Below are positions 1 to 9,932 of a DNA stretch of 64,000 nt, in pieces (the stretch's first letter is position 1; every line of letters begins with the position of its first letter). The notes under the pieces were generated by a model, which was given only the letters and a program-made list of their open reading frames with translations, searched no databases and was not told the DNA's origin. The DNA is from Klebsiella spallanzanii (GTDB taxonomy: Bacteria; Pseudomonadota; Gammaproteobacteria; Enterobacterales; Enterobacteriaceae): NCBI RefSeq assembly GCF_902158555.1, contig NZ_CABGGS010000009.1, forward strand, positions 1 to 64,000, read 5' to 3'. Position numbers and translations under genes: made by a program.

Positions 1-100
1 CTCGTCACCCGAGAGCAAGCTCTCTGTGCTACCGTTCGACTTGCATGTGTTAGGCCTGCCGCCAGCGTTCAATCTGAGCCATGATCAAACTCTTCAATTT
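1..100 (-). rRNA. rrs: 16S ribosomal RNA, 5' end only (partial)
   Basis: The reverse complement begins with the mature 16S 5' end (AAATTGAAGAGTTTGATC) at position 100 and runs off the left edge of the window, so only the first 100 nt are present. The first variable stem reads as in Klebsiella/Raoultella/Enterobacter 16S genes (AGCACAGAGAGCTTGCTCTC) rather than as in E. coli. Its place next to clpB matches the rrnG locus of E. coli. Confidence 0.97.
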
Positions 101-233
101 AAGTTTGATGCTCGTAGAATTAAACTTCGTAATGAATTACGTGTTCACTCTTTGAGACTTGGTATTCATTTATTGCCCGAAGACATTAAGAATCCATGTC
201 ACTTTGAGTGCCCACACAGATTGTCTGATAAAT

Positions 234-245
234 TGTTAAAGAGCA
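234..245 (-). promoter_or_regulatory. rrn leader boxA antitermination element
   Basis: The minus strand reads TGCTCTTTAACA, the rrn boxA bound by NusB/S10 that makes rRNA transcription resistant to Rho. It lies about 135 nt upstream of the mature 16S 5' end. The rest of 101-233 is leader RNA that is processed away, and no gene is seen there. Confidence 0.85.
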
Positions 246-283
246 GTTGCGACGCGCTTTAGCGCTCTGTCGCGAGGTGGCGT

Positions 284-311
284 ATATTACGCTTCCCTCT
301 TTCAGAGTCAA
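284..311 (-). promoter_or_regulatory. rrn P2 promoter
   Basis: On the minus strand TTGACT (306-311) is separated by 16 bp from TAATAT (284-289). The short spacer and the GC-rich discriminator that follows are typical of rRNA P2 promoters under growth-rate and stringent control. Confidence 0.85.
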
Positions 312-403
312 GCGTTTATTTTCGCTTTTCTCTGCCGGTATTCATCGCTGAATCCCGCTGACCCGGCGGCTTATTTGCCGTTGTTCCGTGTCAGTGGAGG
401 CGC

Positions 404-431
404 ATTATAGGGAGTAATTCTGAAGTGACAA
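404..431 (-). promoter_or_regulatory. rrn P1 promoter with UP element
   Basis: On the minus strand TTGTCA (426-431) and TATAAT (404-409) are spaced by 16 bp and followed by a GCGCC discriminator, as in E. coli rrn P1. Just upstream (about 435-455) is a run of A and T residues that looks like an UP element. The remaining stretch to 514 has no gene and should hold Fis sites, which I cannot place precisely. Confidence 0.85.
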
Positions 432-514
432 GGGGAATTTTAAAAAAAACGCTCGCTTGCTTAATTTTCACCCAAAACATTAGCCACAATTAAATTATTG
501 CCTGGATTTTAAAC

Positions 515-541
515 AAAAACGAGCCCTGAGGGCCCGTTTTT
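515..541 (-). terminator. Terminator downstream of clpB
   Basis: A GC-rich hairpin (GGGCCC-type stem) is flanked by A and T runs on both sides. In the clpB direction it ends in a T run just past the stop codon, and it separates clpB from the rrn promoter region. Confidence 0.8.
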
Positions 542-554
542 GCTGTTTTGTGAT

Positions 555-3128
555 TTACTGCACTGCCACTATCCGATCGTTTTTCACAACTAATTGTACT
601 TCTTTCCCTGGAATCAATTCACCGGAAAGAATCTGCTGCGCCAGCGGGTTTTCGATCTGTTGCTGAATAGCACGTTTCAGCGGACGCGCGCCGTAAACCG
701 GGTCGTATCCATTTTCACTCAGGAGTTTCAGTGCATCATCAGACATCTGGACTTCATAACCTCGCTCTTCCAGGCGTTTGTACAACCGCTGCAGTTGAAT
801 CTGCGCAATAGAAGCAATGTGTTTTTCACCCAGCGGATGGAATACAACAACCTCATCTATACGGTTAATAAACTCTGGACGGAAGCTCTGGCTAACCACA
901 CCCAGTACCATGTCTTTCATATGGCCATAATCCAATGCCCCAAAACGTTCCTGAATGAGATCTGAACCGAGGTTAGATGTCATGATAACAACCGTATTAC
1001 GGAAGTCGACAGTTCTCCCCTGCCCGTCAGTCAAACGTCCATCGTCCAGCACCTGAAGTAGAATGTTAAACACATCAGGATGCGCTTTTTCCACTTCGTC
1101 CAGCAGAATGACGGAATAGGGACGACGACGGACCGCTTCAGTCAGATAGCCACCTTCTTCATAGCCAACGTATCCCGGAGGTGCCCCAACCAGACGCGAC
1201 ACGGAATGTTTCTCCATAAACTCAGACATGTCGATACGCACCATTGCATCATCGCTATCGAACATAAAGTTGGCCAGCGCTTTACACAGTTCCGTTTTAC
1301 CCACACCAGTAGGACCGAGGAACAGGAACGAGCCAATCGGGCGGTTCGGATCGGACAGTCCGGCACGGCTACGGCGAATCGCGTTCGATACCGCTTCAAC
1401 CGCTTCGTTCTGGCCAATGACGCGACTATGCAGCTCCTGCTCCATGCGCAGCAGTTTCTCACGCTCACCTTCCAGCATGCGGGCTACCGGAATACCGGTC
1501 CAGCGAGCCAGAACTTCGGCGATTTCTGCATCCGTTACTTTATTACGCAACAGGCGCATGGTCTTGCCTTCAGACTGAGTCGCAGCCGCGAGCTGTTTTT
1601 CCAGCTCCGGAATCTTGCCATACTGTAATTCAGACATCCGCGCCAGATCGCCAACGCGACGCGCCTGCTCAATTGCGATTTTGGCCTGTTCCAGCTCTGC
1701 CTTGATCGTCTGAGTTCCAGAGAGCGAAGCCTTTTCAGCCTTCCACTCTTCCTCTAATACTGAATACTGGCGTTCTTTATCTGCCAGCTCTTCGTTCAGC
1801 ATATCCAGCCGCTTGATACTGGCTTCATCCGACTCTTTCTTCAACGCCTGCTGCTCCAGTTTTAGCTGGATGATACGGCGGTCCAGTCGGTCAAGCTCTT
1901 CCGGTTTTGAGTCAATCTGCATACGGATACTGGATGCCGCTTCATCGATCAGGTCGATAGCTTTGTCCGGCAACTGGCGGTCGGCAATGTAACGATGAGA
2001 CAACGTTGCTGCCGCGACAATCGCCGGGTCGGTGATCTGCACATGGTGGTGCAGTTCATAACGTTCTTTCAATCCACGCAGAATCGCGATGGTATCTTCA
2101 ACTGTCGGCTCCGCGACGAACACTTTCTGGAAACGGCGTTCCAGCGCAGCATCTTTTTCAATATACTGGCGATATTCATCAAGCGTTGTAGCACCAACGC
2201 AGTGCAGTTCACCACGAGCCAGAGCCGGTTTCAGCATGTTCCCGGCGTCCATTGCACCGTCGGCTTTACCCGCGCCTACCATGGTGTGCAACTCATCAAT
2301 AAACAGAATAACGTTGCCTTCCTGCTTAGCAAGATCGTTCAGCACGCCTTTTAAGCGTTCTTCAAACTCACCACGATACTTGGCACCCGCCACCAGCGAC
2401 CCCATATCCAGCGCCAGTACTCGGCGGCCCTTCAGTCCTTCAGGTACCTCGCCATTGACGATACGCTGCGCCAAGCCTTCGACGATTGCCGTTTTACCTA
2501 CCCCAGGCTCACCAATAAGCACAGGGTTGTTTTTGGTACGGCGCTGCAGTACCTGAATAGTACGGCGAATTTCTTCATCACGACCGATCACCGGGTCAAG
2601 CTTGCCCTGTTCGGCACGCTCGGTCAGATCGACTGTAAATTTCTTCAATGCCTGACGTTGGTCTTCGGCTCCCTGATCGTTCACGCTTTCACCTCCGCGC
2701 ATTTGTTCAATCGCCTGACTCACATTGGCGGTTGTAGCTCCGGCAGATTTCAAGAGGTCGGTCAGCGTACCGCGTGATTCAAGCGCCGCCAGAACGAACA
2801 GTTCTGACGAAATAAAGTTGTCCTTTCTCTTTTGCGCCAGCTTGTCGCAAAGATTGAGTATACGCACCAGATCCTGGGACGGCTGTACGTCGCCACCGGT
2901 ACCCTCTACCTGCGGTAAGCGGCTCAGCGCCTGTTCGATATTGGTGCGTAACTCTCCGGCATTAATGCCCGCCGAAGTTAATAAAGGACGTACCGATCCC
3001 CCTTCCTGATTCAGCAAGGCGCTCATTAGATGAAGAGGTTCGATGAATTGGTTGTCGTGCCCAAGTGCAAGCGACTGGGCATCGGCAAGAGCAAGCTGGA
3101 ATTTATTGGTAAGACGATCCAGACGCAT
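555..3128 (-). CDS. clpB: ClpB protein disaggregase (Hsp100 AAA+ ATPase)
   Basis: ClpB is the cytoplasmic hexameric ATPase that, with DnaK, pulls polypeptides out of heat-induced aggregates. The 857-residue product has the E. coli length. It has an N-terminal Clp-N domain (about 1-145), Walker A GEPGVGKT at 206-213 in the first AAA+ module, the long coiled-coil middle domain (about 410-525), and a second Walker A GPTGVGKT near 605. The ATG at 3128 is chosen because GGAGGAG lies 2 bp upstream; an in-frame ATG four codons earlier overlaps that ribosome-binding site. A sigma-32 promoter lies upstream and a second, internal start at codon 149 is visible. Confidence 0.98.
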   Translation of the reverse strand: MRLDRLTNKFQLALADAQSLALGHDNQFIEPLHLMSALLNQEGGSVRPLLTSAGINAGELRTNIEQALSRLPQVEGTGGDVQPSQDLVRILNLCDKLAQKRKDNFISSELFVLAALESRGTLTDLLKSAGATTANVSQAIEQMRGGESVNDQGAEDQRQALKKFTVDLTERAEQGKLDPVIGRDEEIRRTIQVLQRRTKNNPVLIGEPGVGKTAIVEGLAQRIVNGEVPEGLKGRRVLALDMGSLVAGAKYRGEFEERLKGVLNDLAKQEGNVILFIDELHTMVGAGKADGAMDAGNMLKPALARGELHCVGATTLDEYRQYIEKDAALERRFQKVFVAEPTVEDTIAILRGLKERYELHHHVQITDPAIVAAATLSHRYIADRQLPDKAIDLIDEAASSIRMQIDSKPEELDRLDRRIIQLKLEQQALKKESDEASIKRLDMLNEELADKERQYSVLEEEWKAEKASLSGTQTIKAELEQAKIAIEQARRVGDLARMSELQYGKIPELEKQLAAATQSEGKTMRLLRNKVTDAEIAEVLARWTGIPVARMLEGEREKLLRMEQELHSRVIGQNEAVEAVSNAIRRSRAGLSDPNRPIGSFLFLGPTGVGKTELCKALANFMFDSDDAMVRIDMSEFMEKHSVSRLVGAPPGYVGYEEGGYLTEAVRRRPYSVILLDEVEKAHPDVFNILLQVLDDGRLTDGQGRTVDFRNTVVIMTSNLGSDLIQERFGALDYGHMKDMVLGVVSQSFRPEFINRIDEVVVFHPLGEKHIASIAQIQLQRLYKRLEERGYEVQMSDDALKLLSENGYDPVYGARPLKRAIQQQIENPLAQQILSGELIPGKEVQLVVKNDRIVAVQ
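2682..2696 (-). promoter_or_regulatory. Internal translation start of clpB (short ClpB form)
   Basis: Codon 149 of clpB is GTG, preceded 5-6 bp upstream by GGAGGT. In E. coli this internal start yields an N-terminally truncated ClpB that assembles with the full-length form. The strong internal ribosome-binding site suggests that the dual-product arrangement is kept. Confidence 0.7.
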
Positions 3129-3166
3129 AACTCCTCCCATAACAGGTCAAATTTGCTACTGGAGAT

Positions 3167-3196
3167 TAAATGAGGTCATCCCTCAATTATTCAAGG
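3167..3196 (-). promoter_or_regulatory. Sigma-32 heat-shock promoter of clpB
   Basis: On the minus strand CCTTGAAT (3189-3196) and CCTCATTTA (3167-3175) are separated by 13 bp. This fits the sigma-32 consensus (CTTGAAA, 13-14 bp, CCCCATnT) and is essentially the E. coli clpB promoter. Confidence 0.85.
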
Positions 3197-3255
3197 TTAA
3201 AGACCTGAACTATGCAAAAATAAGTTTGCCTTCTGGATCGTCTTAGTTCGGCAGG

Positions 3256-3987
3256 TTATATCAGCCAGATGAAACTTGCCATACGCCCTGTGGTTCGATC
3301 GCGGCGATAAGAGAAAAAATCATCGTTTTCGCTGAAGGTACAGCGGTCTCCACCGAAAATCTGCTCAACGCCAACATTCGCCAGACGCTGACGAGCCAGT
3401 TGATAAATATCGGCAAAATATTTTTCACCCGCAGGGCGAAACGCGCTCTGCGCTTGGGCATCTTTCTCTATAAAGGCTTCACGCACTTCCGGGCCGACTT
3501 CAAAAGCTTCCGGCCCGATGGCGGGCCCAAGCCAGGCCAGGATATTTTCCGGCTTATCGATAAAGCAGGCGACCGTTTCTTCCAGCACACCTTCACATAA
3601 ACCGCGCCAGCCAGCATGGGCCGCCGCGATTTCAGTGCCCGCGCGATTACAAAAAAGCACCGGTAGGCAATCAGCGGTCATCACCGCACATACCGTACCA
3701 GGTACATTGCAATATGAGGCATCCGCACGCTTTGACTCGTACGGACCGCCGTCAAGTTTCAAAACTGCCGTACCATGAACCTGCTCCAGCCACACCGGGT
3801 ATGACGGCAGACCGCCTGCAGAAAACATGCGTCGACGATTCTCCTCAACGTGCTGCTGATTGTCTCCGCAATGGGCACCAAGGTTGAGTGAGTCGTATGG
3901 CGACAGGCTAACCCCGCCAATACGCGTGGAACTACAGGCAGCAACGCCTTGCGGCATCGGCCATTGCGGTACAATCAGTTTAGTCAT
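3256..3987 (-). CDS. pgeF: Polyphenol oxidase / laccase-domain protein PgeF (YfiH)
   Basis: This 243-residue protein matches the E. coli YfiH length and belongs to the DUF152/laccase-domain family. Family members have been reported to act as purine-nucleoside phosphorylases or adenosine deaminases, and E. coli PgeF is reported to hydrolyse UDP-MurNAc carrying a misincorporated L-Ser. The zinc-site residues His71, Cys107 and His124 are in place (VHG, ADCLPV, AAHAGWRG). Its ATG overlaps the rluD stop codon in an ATGA, so translation is coupled to rluD. Confidence 0.95.
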   Translation of the reverse strand: MTKLIVPQWPMPQGVAACSSTRIGGVSLSPYDSLNLGAHCGDNQQHVEENRRRMFSAGGLPSYPVWLEQVHGTAVLKLDGGPYESKRADASYCNVPGTVCAVMTADCLPVLFCNRAGTEIAAAHAGWRGLCEGVLEETVACFIDKPENILAWLGPAIGPEAFEVGPEVREAFIEKDAQAQSAFRPAGEKYFADIYQLARQRLANVGVEQIFGGDRCTFSENDDFFSYRRDRTTGRMASFIWLI

Positions 3988-4964
3988 AGCCAGTCGATAT
4001 CGTCCTTATGGGCTTCAAAATCAGCGCGCATGGCATCAATCAAATCAACCATATCCTGCGGAATAGGCGCATGCCATTCCATCTCAATACCGCTGATCGG
4101 ATGGTATAAGCGTAGCATCGTAGCGTGCAGAGCCTGACGATCGAATTTACGCAGCGCGGTGATGAACTCTTCCGACGCGCCTTTCGGTGGACGTGGACGC
4201 CCGCCATAAACCTGATCGCCCACCAGCGGGTGAGTGATATGCGCCATGTGCACGCGAATCTGGTGTGTACGACCAGTTTCCAGGCGCAAGCGCAGGCGAG
4301 TATGGATGCGAAAATGCTCCATAATCCGGTAGTGTGTTACCGCCGGTTTTCCCATGGGATGTACCGCCATATGCGTACGCTTGGTCGGGTGGCGGCTAAT
4401 CGGTTCTTCAACCGTTCCGCCTGCCGTCATATGACCAATCGCCACCGCCTCATACTCGCGGGTGATTTCGCGCAGCTGCAGGGACTCCACCAGTCGGGTT
4501 TGCGCCGGGATAGTTTTCGCGACCACCATCAAACCGGTCGTGTCTTTATCGAGACGATGCACAATCCCCGCACGCGGCACATCAGCAATGGCCGGATAGT
4601 AGTGCAACAGCGCATTCAGCACAGTACCGTCAGGGTTGCCCGCGCCAGGGTGCACAACTAAATCGCGCGGTTTATTAATGACGAGGATGTCATCATCTTC
4701 ATAAACGATATTGAGCGGAATATCCTGTGCCTGGAAACGGACTTCTTCTTCGATTTCAACATCGATAGCAATCGTCTCTCCCCCCAGCACTTTCTCTTTC
4801 GGCTTGTCGCTGACATTGCCGTTTACCAGCACTCTCTGGTCAAGGATCCATTCTTTTATGCGCGAACGCGAATAATCCGGGAACAATTCGGCCAAAGCCT
4901 GATCTAAGCGTTGTCCGAGTTGATTTTCGGACACCGTTGCGTTGAGTTGTACTCGTTGTGCCAT
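3984..4964 (-). CDS. rluD: 23S rRNA pseudouridine 1911/1915/1917 synthase RluD
   Basis: RluD converts three uridines of helix 69 of 23S rRNA to pseudouridine during 50S assembly. The 326 residues match E. coli throughout. An N-terminal S4 RNA-binding domain (about 18-80) is followed by the RluA-type catalytic domain with HRLDKDTTG; Asp139 is the nucleophile. The ATG at 4964 faces the divergent bamD gene across a 132-bp promoter region. pgeF follows with a 4-bp overlap. Confidence 0.97.
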   Translation of the reverse strand: MAQRVQLNATVSENQLGQRLDQALAELFPDYSRSRIKEWILDQRVLVNGNVSDKPKEKVLGGETIAIDVEIEEEVRFQAQDIPLNIVYEDDDILVINKPRDLVVHPGAGNPDGTVLNALLHYYPAIADVPRAGIVHRLDKDTTGLMVVAKTIPAQTRLVESLQLREITREYEAVAIGHMTAGGTVEEPISRHPTKRTHMAVHPMGKPAVTHYRIMEHFRIHTRLRLRLETGRTHQIRVHMAHITHPLVGDQVYGGRPRPPKGASEEFITALRKFDRQALHATMLRLYHPISGIEMEWHAPIPQDMVDLIDAMRADFEAHKDDIDWL

Positions 4965-4986
4965 ATACAGCTTCTTCGTTTTAACG

Positions 4987-5015
4987 TTGGGTTTTACGGC
5001 TTTGCCGTTTAATAT
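4987..5015 (+). promoter_or_regulatory. Candidate bamD promoter
   Basis: TTGGGT (4987-4992) is followed after 17 bp by TAATAT (5010-5015) in the divergent rluD-bamD intergenic region. The -35 element is weak, so this is only a likely placement. Confidence 0.4.
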
Positions 5016-5096
5016 AGTGTGCTATTGTAGCTGGTCTTAATCGGGAGCAGGAACAGAGATTCTCCCGCATAAACATTTTGAGGAAGTCAAAACGTC

Positions 5097-5834
5097 ATGA
5101 CGCGCATGAAATACCTGGTGGCAGCAGCCACACTGAGCCTGGCTTTGGTGGGTTGCTCTGGCTCAAAGGAGGAGGTGCCCGATAATCCGCCGAATGAGAT
5201 CTACGCGACCGCTCAGCAAAAGCTGCAGGACGGTAACTGGAAACAGGCAATAACGCAACTGGAAGCGTTGGATAACCGTTATCCCTTCGGACCTTATTCT
5301 CAACAGGTACAGTTGGACCTGATTTATGCGTACTACAAAAACGCAGACCTGCCGCTGGCTCAGGCAGCCATCGATCGCTTTGTACGCCTGAACCCTACGC
5401 ATCCTAACATTGATTACGTCATTTATATGCGTGGTCTGACAAATATGGCGTTGGATGACAGTGCGCTACAGGGCTTCTTCGGTGTCGATCGCTCCGACCG
5501 CGACCCGCAACACGCGCGCGATGCCTTTAACGACTTCTCCAAACTGGTTCGTGGTTATCCTAACAGCCAGTACTCTACCGACGCCTACAAACGTATGGTA
5601 TTCCTGAAGGATCGTCTGGCGAAGTACGAACTGTCGGTAGTTGATTACTATACCGATCGTGGCGCCTGGGTTGCGGTAGTCAACCGCGTAGACGGCATGC
5701 TGCGTAACTATCCGGATACGCAGGCCACCCGCGATGCGCTGCCGAAAATGGAAAATGCCTACCGCCAGATGCAAATGAATGCTCAGGCTGACAAAGTAGC
5801 GAAAATTATTGCGGCGAACAGCAAAAACACCTGA
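5097..5834 (+). CDS. bamD: Outer-membrane assembly lipoprotein BamD
   Basis: BamD is the essential lipoprotein partner of BamA in the beta-barrel assembly machine, on the periplasmic face of the outer membrane. The 245 residues match the E. coli length. The N-terminus has a lipoprotein signal peptide with lipobox LVGC and Cys20 as the lipidated residue; the rest is a set of TPR helices. A GAGGAA ribosome-binding site precedes the ATG at 5097. It is transcribed alone, with a terminator directly after it. BamE, another Bam lipoprotein, is encoded at 24998. Confidence 0.97.
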   Translation: MTRMKYLVAAATLSLALVGCSGSKEEVPDNPPNEIYATAQQKLQDGNWKQAITQLEALDNRYPFGPYSQQVQLDLIYAYYKNADLPLAQAAIDRFVRLNPTHPNIDYVIYMRGLTNMALDDSALQGFFGVDRSDRDPQHARDAFNDFSKLVRGYPNSQYSTDAYKRMVFLKDRLAKYELSVVDYYTDRGAWVAVVNRVDGMLRNYPDTQATRDALPKMENAYRQMQMNAQADKVAKIIAANSKNT

Positions 5835-5850
5835 TAGCCGGTAGATAAGC

Positions 5851-5884
5851 AAAACGGCAGCCGGATGAGGCTGCCGTTTTTTAT
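5851..5884 (+). terminator. Terminator after bamD
   Basis: The inverted repeat AAAACGGCAGCC / GGCTGCCGTTTT is followed by a T run, 17 bp after the bamD stop. Confidence 0.88.
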
Positions 5885-6027
5885 TCGTTTAATTCTTTAG
5901 CTGAAGCGGTTTAGCGCCGAGTTAACTCATCAAATATGGCTCTCTTTCTTCCATTCGACAAGTAAAATCTCACCTGTTCCTGTCCTGTCTCACAAAACCA
6001 ATTCGTTGACAAAAAGTGACAATAAAA

Positions 6028-6442
<415 letters not shown>

Positions 6443-6468
6443 TCCTTAACTTAAGCTTGTGTAATGCC

Positions 6469-6494
6469 ACGCGCCTTCGGGCGCGTTTTTTATT
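6469..6494 (+). terminator. Terminator after raiA
   Basis: A compact stem ACGCGCC / GGGCGCG with a TTC loop is followed by TTTTTTATT. Confidence 0.88.
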
Positions 6495-6522
6495 GACAGA
6501 GTGAAAACACTACAGGTACTGT
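6493..6522 (+). promoter_or_regulatory. pheLA promoter
   Basis: A perfect TTGACA (6493-6498) overlaps the end of the raiA terminator and is followed after 18 bp by TACTGT. The arrangement matches the E. coli pheLA promoter. Confidence 0.65.
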
Positions 6523-6549
6523 AATCCCCACAAACTCAAGGAATTCACC

Positions 6550-6597
6550 GTGAAACTGATCCCGTTCTTCTTCGCATTCTTTTTTACCTTCCCCTGA
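6550..6597 (+). CDS. pheL: pheA operon leader peptide PheL
   Basis: A 15-codon open frame encodes MKLIPFFFAFFFTFP, with seven Phe codons. The ribosome senses Phe-tRNA supply here and sets the pheA attenuator. The start is GTG rather than the ATG seen in E. coli, with AAGGA 8 bp upstream. The terminator hairpin of the attenuator follows 46 bp after the stop. Confidence 0.93.
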   Translation: MKLIPFFFAFFFTFP

Positions 6598-6643
6598 ATG
6601 GGAGGCAATTCGTCGTGTGATAAAGAATGCGAAGACGAACAAC

Positions 6644-6675
6644 AAGGCCTCCCAAACGGGAGGCCTTTTTTATTG
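6644..6675 (+). promoter_or_regulatory. pheA attenuator terminator hairpin
   Basis: AAGGCCTCCC and GGGAGGCCTT pair around an AAAC loop and are followed by TTTTTTATT. If the ribosome stalls on the Phe codons of pheL the upstream pairing changes and pheA is transcribed. Confidence 0.88.
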
Positions 6676-6703
6676 ATAATCAATAACAAGAAAGGCAACA
6701 CAT

Positions 6704-7864
6704 ATGACCGAGGAAAACCCATTACTGGCCCTACGCGATAAGATAAGCGCTCTGGATGAAAAACTGCTTGCGCTGCTGGCGGAGCGCCGCGGCCTGGCCG
6801 TGGAGGTCGGAAAAGCCAAGCTGGCATCACATCGTCCGGTACGCGATATTGACCGCGAGCGCGACCTGCTGGAACGCCTGATGACGCTGGGTAAAAACCA
6901 CCATCTTGATGCCCATTACATCACGCGCCTGTTCCAGCTGATCATTGAAGATTCGGTCCTTACCCAACAAACCCTGCTCCAGCAGCATCTGAATAAGATC
7001 AACCCGCACTCCGCCCGCGTGGCGTTTCTTGGACCTAAAGGTTCATATTCGCATCTTGCTGCTCGTCAGTATGCCGCCCGCCACTTTGAACAGTTTATCG
7101 AAAGCGGCTGTGCTAAATTCGCCGATATCTTTGAACAAGTAGAAACCGGCCAGGCTGACTATGCCGTCGTCCCGATTGAAAATACCAGCTCCGGCGGCAT
7201 CAATGATGTTTACGACCTTCTGCAGCACACCAGCTTATCTATCGTTGGCGAACTGACCCTGCCTATCGATCACTGCGTACTGGTCTCAACGTCGACCGAC
7301 GCACAACAGATTACGACGGTTTACAGCCATCCGCAGCCGTTCCAGCAGTGCAGCCAGTATCTTAGCCGCTACCCGCACTGGAACATTGAATATACCGACA
7401 GCACATCCTCAGCAATGGAGAAAGTAGCACAGGCTAACTCTCCAGGCGTTGCCGCTCTGGGCAGCGAAGCTGGCGGAGCGCTCCATGGTTTACAGGTGCT
7501 GGAACACTGCCTGGCTAACCAGACGCAAAACATCACCCGCTTCCTGGTTCTGGCACGTAAAGCAGTGGAAGTCTCCGATCAGGTTCCGGCGAAAACCACC
7601 CTGTTGATGGCAACGGGTCAGCAAGCCGGGGCCCTGGTTGAAGCGCTGCTGGTACTGCGTAACCATAACTTGATCATGACGAAACTGGAATCACGCCCGA
7701 TTCACGGCAATCCGTGGGAAGAGATGTTTTATCTGGATATCCAGGCCAACCTGGAATCAATGCCAATGCGTAAGGCACTAAAAGAGCTGGCCGAGATAAC
7801 TCGTTCGATGAAGGTGCTGGGCTGTTATGCCAGCGAAAACGTGGTGCCGGTCGATCCGGTTTAA
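6704..7864 (+). CDS. pheA: Bifunctional chorismate mutase P / prephenate dehydratase
   Basis: PheA turns chorismate into prephenate and then phenylpyruvate, the committed steps of phenylalanine synthesis. At 386 residues it equals E. coli PheA. It has an AroQ chorismate mutase domain (about 1-100), a prephenate dehydratase domain (about 104-285), and a C-terminal ACT domain with the [12 protein letters not shown] motif that binds Phe for feedback inhibition. An AAGAAAGG site precedes the ATG. It is controlled by the upstream attenuator and converges on the SMP-30 gene, sharing the four bases at the two stop codons. Confidence 0.98.
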   Translation: MTEENPLLALRDKISALDEKLLALLAERRGLAVEVGKAKLASHRPVRDIDRERDLLERLMTLGKNHHLDAHYITRLFQLIIEDSVLTQQTLLQQHLNKINPHSARVAFLGPKGSYSHLAARQYAARHFEQFIESGCAKFADIFEQVETGQADYAVVPIENTSSGGINDVYDLLQHTSLSIVGELTLPIDHCVLVSTSTDAQQITTVYSHPQPFQQCSQYLSRYPHWNIEYTDSTSSAMEKVAQANSPGVAALGSEAGGALHGLQVLEHCLANQTQNITRFLVLARKAVEVSDQVPAKTTLLMATGQQAGALVEALLVLRNHNLIMTKLESRPIHGNPWEEMFYLDIQANLESMPMRKALKELAEITRSMKVLGCYASENVVPVDPV

Positions 7865-8733
7865 CGTTCTATAAAAGGTAATTTCTTCATCCCTGCCACA
7901 GAAACAGGCAGGGTGAAGATAGCGCCGGAAAGCGGATACTTCGCCACTTCATCGGCATCCATATTCTCTCGAGTGGTGGTGATATAAAGCGTCTTCATAT
8001 CAGCCCCGCCGAAACAAACCATCGTCGGGCAACGCACCGGTAAACGGTACTCCTCCAGTTGCTCGCCCGTCGGAGAAAAGCGCGCAATACGCCAACCGTC
8101 AAACATCGCGCTCCAGTAGCAACCTTCAGTATCGATGGCCGCGCCATCAGGAATGCCCTCGCCGGGCTGAAAGCGACGAAAGACCTCGCGTTTACCCACC
8201 TCGCCCTGCTCATCCAGCGGTGTACGATAGATAACGGCATTGGGCGTATCCGAGGTATACATCCAGCGCTTGTCTTCGCTAAATGCCAGACCATTGGCAC
8301 CGTGGATATCGCACTGAATCACCTGCGGGGAGAGATCGTTATCAATACGCATCAGGAGCGCGCCGTTAAAATCTCCCGGCCCCCAAAACGTCCCGGCATA
8401 AAAACGACCATCGCGATCGGTTCCGCCATCGTTAAAGCGCGCCAGCTGCGGGTTACTCGGGTTATCACAAACTTTTCGTTGCAGCAGGCCATGAACATCA
8501 GTGAGCCAGATAGCGCTGCGTAAAGCGACAATAAAGCCCCCCTTTGCACGCAGCGCAAAACAGCCAACTTCTTCGGGAAATTGCAGCACCTGGTGTTCAC
8601 CGGTATGCACGTCATAACGGTGAATCTGACACTCCATAATATCGGCCCAGTACAATACCTGTTCAGCTTCACTCCAGGTCGGGCATTCCGGCAGATGCCC
8701 GACATAATCAAACAGCGGTTGTGGTTCAGCCAT
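7861..8733 (-). CDS. SMP-30/gluconolactonase/LRE family protein
   Basis: This 290-residue protein is a six-bladed beta-propeller of the SMP-30 family, whose members hydrolyse sugar lactones with one divalent metal. The expected metal ligands are visible: the Glu of PECPTW near the N-terminus, the Asn of [15 protein letters not shown], and PDGAAID further on. The ATG at 8733 (MAEPQ) is preferred because AGGGA lies 8 bp upstream; a second ATG three codons earlier abuts that site. The true substrate is unknown. E. coli has no gene here, so this is a lineage-specific insertion between pheA and tyrA. It lies just past the tyrA terminator and converges on pheA. Confidence 0.88.
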   Translation of the reverse strand: MAEPQPLFDYVGHLPECPTWSEAEQVLYWADIMECQIHRYDVHTGEHQVLQFPEEVGCFALRAKGGFIVALRSAIWLTDVHGLLQRKVCDNPSNPQLARFNDGGTDRDGRFYAGTFWGPGDFNGALLMRIDNDLSPQVIQCDIHGANGLAFSEDKRWMYTSDTPNAVIYRTPLDEQGEVGKREVFRRFQPGEGIPDGAAIDTEGCYWSAMFDGWRIARFSPTGEQLEEYRLPVRCPTMVCFGGADMKTLYITTTRENMDADEVAKYPLSGAIFTLPVSVAGMKKLPFIER

Positions 8734-8747
8734 CGTTTCCATCCCTA

Positions 8748-8781
8748 TAAAAAAAGCCAGCGGGTAACCCCTCTGGCTTTA
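8748..8781 (-). terminator. Terminator after tyrA
   Basis: On the minus strand AAAGCCAGAGGGG and CCCGCTGGCTTT pair and a T run follows. It ends the aroF-tyrA transcript before the SMP-30 gene. Confidence 0.82.
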
Positions 8782-8801
8782 TTGTATACATGTTTTACGA
8801 C

Positions 8802-9923
8802 TTACTGACGATTATCATTAGCCTGGCGCAGCAGCGTCCGGCTTTCGCTCTGGAAGCGCTGAGCATAATCGCCGAACCAGTGCTCAACCTTACGGAAGCT
8901 ATCGATAAATGCCTGCTTATCGCCTTGCTCCAACAAGCTAATCGCCTCGCCAAAACGCTGATAGTAGCGTTTGATCAGCGCCAGGTTATTTTCAGAAGAC
9001 ATAATAATATCGGCATAGAGCTGCGGATCCTGAGCGAACAGTCGACCAACCATCGCCAGTTCCAGACGATAGATAGGCGATGAGAGGGCTAAAAGCTGCT
9101 CAAGACGCACGTTCTCTTCCGCCAGATGCAGGCCGTAGGCAAAGGTTGCAAAGTGGCGCAACGCCTGAATAAAGGCCATGTTCTGATCGTGTTCAACTGC
9201 GCTGATACGATGCAGCCTGGCCCCCCAGACCTGAATTTGCTCCAGAAACCACTGATAGGCCTCCGGTTGGCGACCATCGCAATACACCACGACCTGCTTC
9301 GCCAGGCTGCCGCTATCCGGGCCAAACATAGGGTGCAGACCCAGTACCGGACCTTTATGCGCGGCTAACATCGCCTGTAGAGGCTCCGCTTTAACCGAAG
9401 CCAAATCAACCAGGATGCAGTCAGTTGGCAACGGAGGAAGCTGTGCAATCGTTGCCGCCGTCGTGTGAATCGGCACGCTGACGATCACCATACCGGCATC
9501 GGCAACTATTTCTTCCGCCCGCGACCAGTCACCTTTTTCCAGGATACGGACCTGGTAGCCGGAAAGCGTCAGCATTTTCTCAAACAGACGCCCCATTTGC
9601 CCGCCGCCGCCGACAATCACTACCGGACGCAAATTCGGATAGAGCGTTTTAAAACCTTTGTCGTTTTCGCTGGAGTAAGACTCACGCATCACGCGACGCA
9701 AAACATCTTCGATAAGGTCCGGCGGAACCCCGAGCGCAGCGGCTTCTTCACGACGAGAAGCCAACATCGCCGATTCGCGCTCAGGCACGTAAATCGGCAG
9801 ACCATATTGGCTTTTTACCTCTCCGACTTCCGCTACCAGTTCCAGACGTTTAGCCAGCAGTTCCAGCAGCGCCTTATCAACTTCATCAATTTGATCGCGT
9901 AATGCGGTCAGTTCAGCAACCAT
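8802..9923 (-). CDS. tyrA: Bifunctional chorismate mutase T / prephenate dehydrogenase
   Basis: TyrA converts chorismate to prephenate and then, with NAD+, to 4-hydroxyphenylpyruvate for tyrosine synthesis. It is 373 residues, as in E. coli. An N-terminal AroQ mutase domain (about 1-90) precedes a Rossmann dehydrogenase domain with GGGGQMG near residue 104. It is the second gene of the aroF-tyrA operon, 9 bp after aroF, and so shares the TyrR-controlled promoter upstream of aroF. Confidence 0.98.
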   Translation of the reverse strand: MVAELTALRDQIDEVDKALLELLAKRLELVAEVGEVKSQYGLPIYVPERESAMLASRREEAAALGVPPDLIEDVLRRVMRESYSSENDKGFKTLYPNLRPVVIVGGGGQMGRLFEKMLTLSGYQVRILEKGDWSRAEEIVADAGMVIVSVPIHTTAATIAQLPPLPTDCILVDLASVKAEPLQAMLAAHKGPVLGLHPMFGPDSGSLAKQVVVYCDGRQPEAYQWFLEQIQVWGARLHRISAVEHDQNMAFIQALRHFATFAYGLHLAEENVRLEQLLALSSPIYRLELAMVGRLFAQDPQLYADIIMSSENNLALIKRYYQRFGEAISLLEQGDKQAFIDSFRKVEHWFGDYAQRFQSESRTLLRQANDNRQ

Positions 9924-9932
9924 AAAATCCTC

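Noticed and set aside
26-262. Open frame of 78 codons at the left edge
   Set aside because: It lies across the 16S 5' end and rrn leader, on the opposite strand.
1080-1628. Long plus-strand frame of 182 codons inside clpB
   Set aside because: It is antisense to clpB, which is intact and fully matched; no ribosome-binding site or family match.
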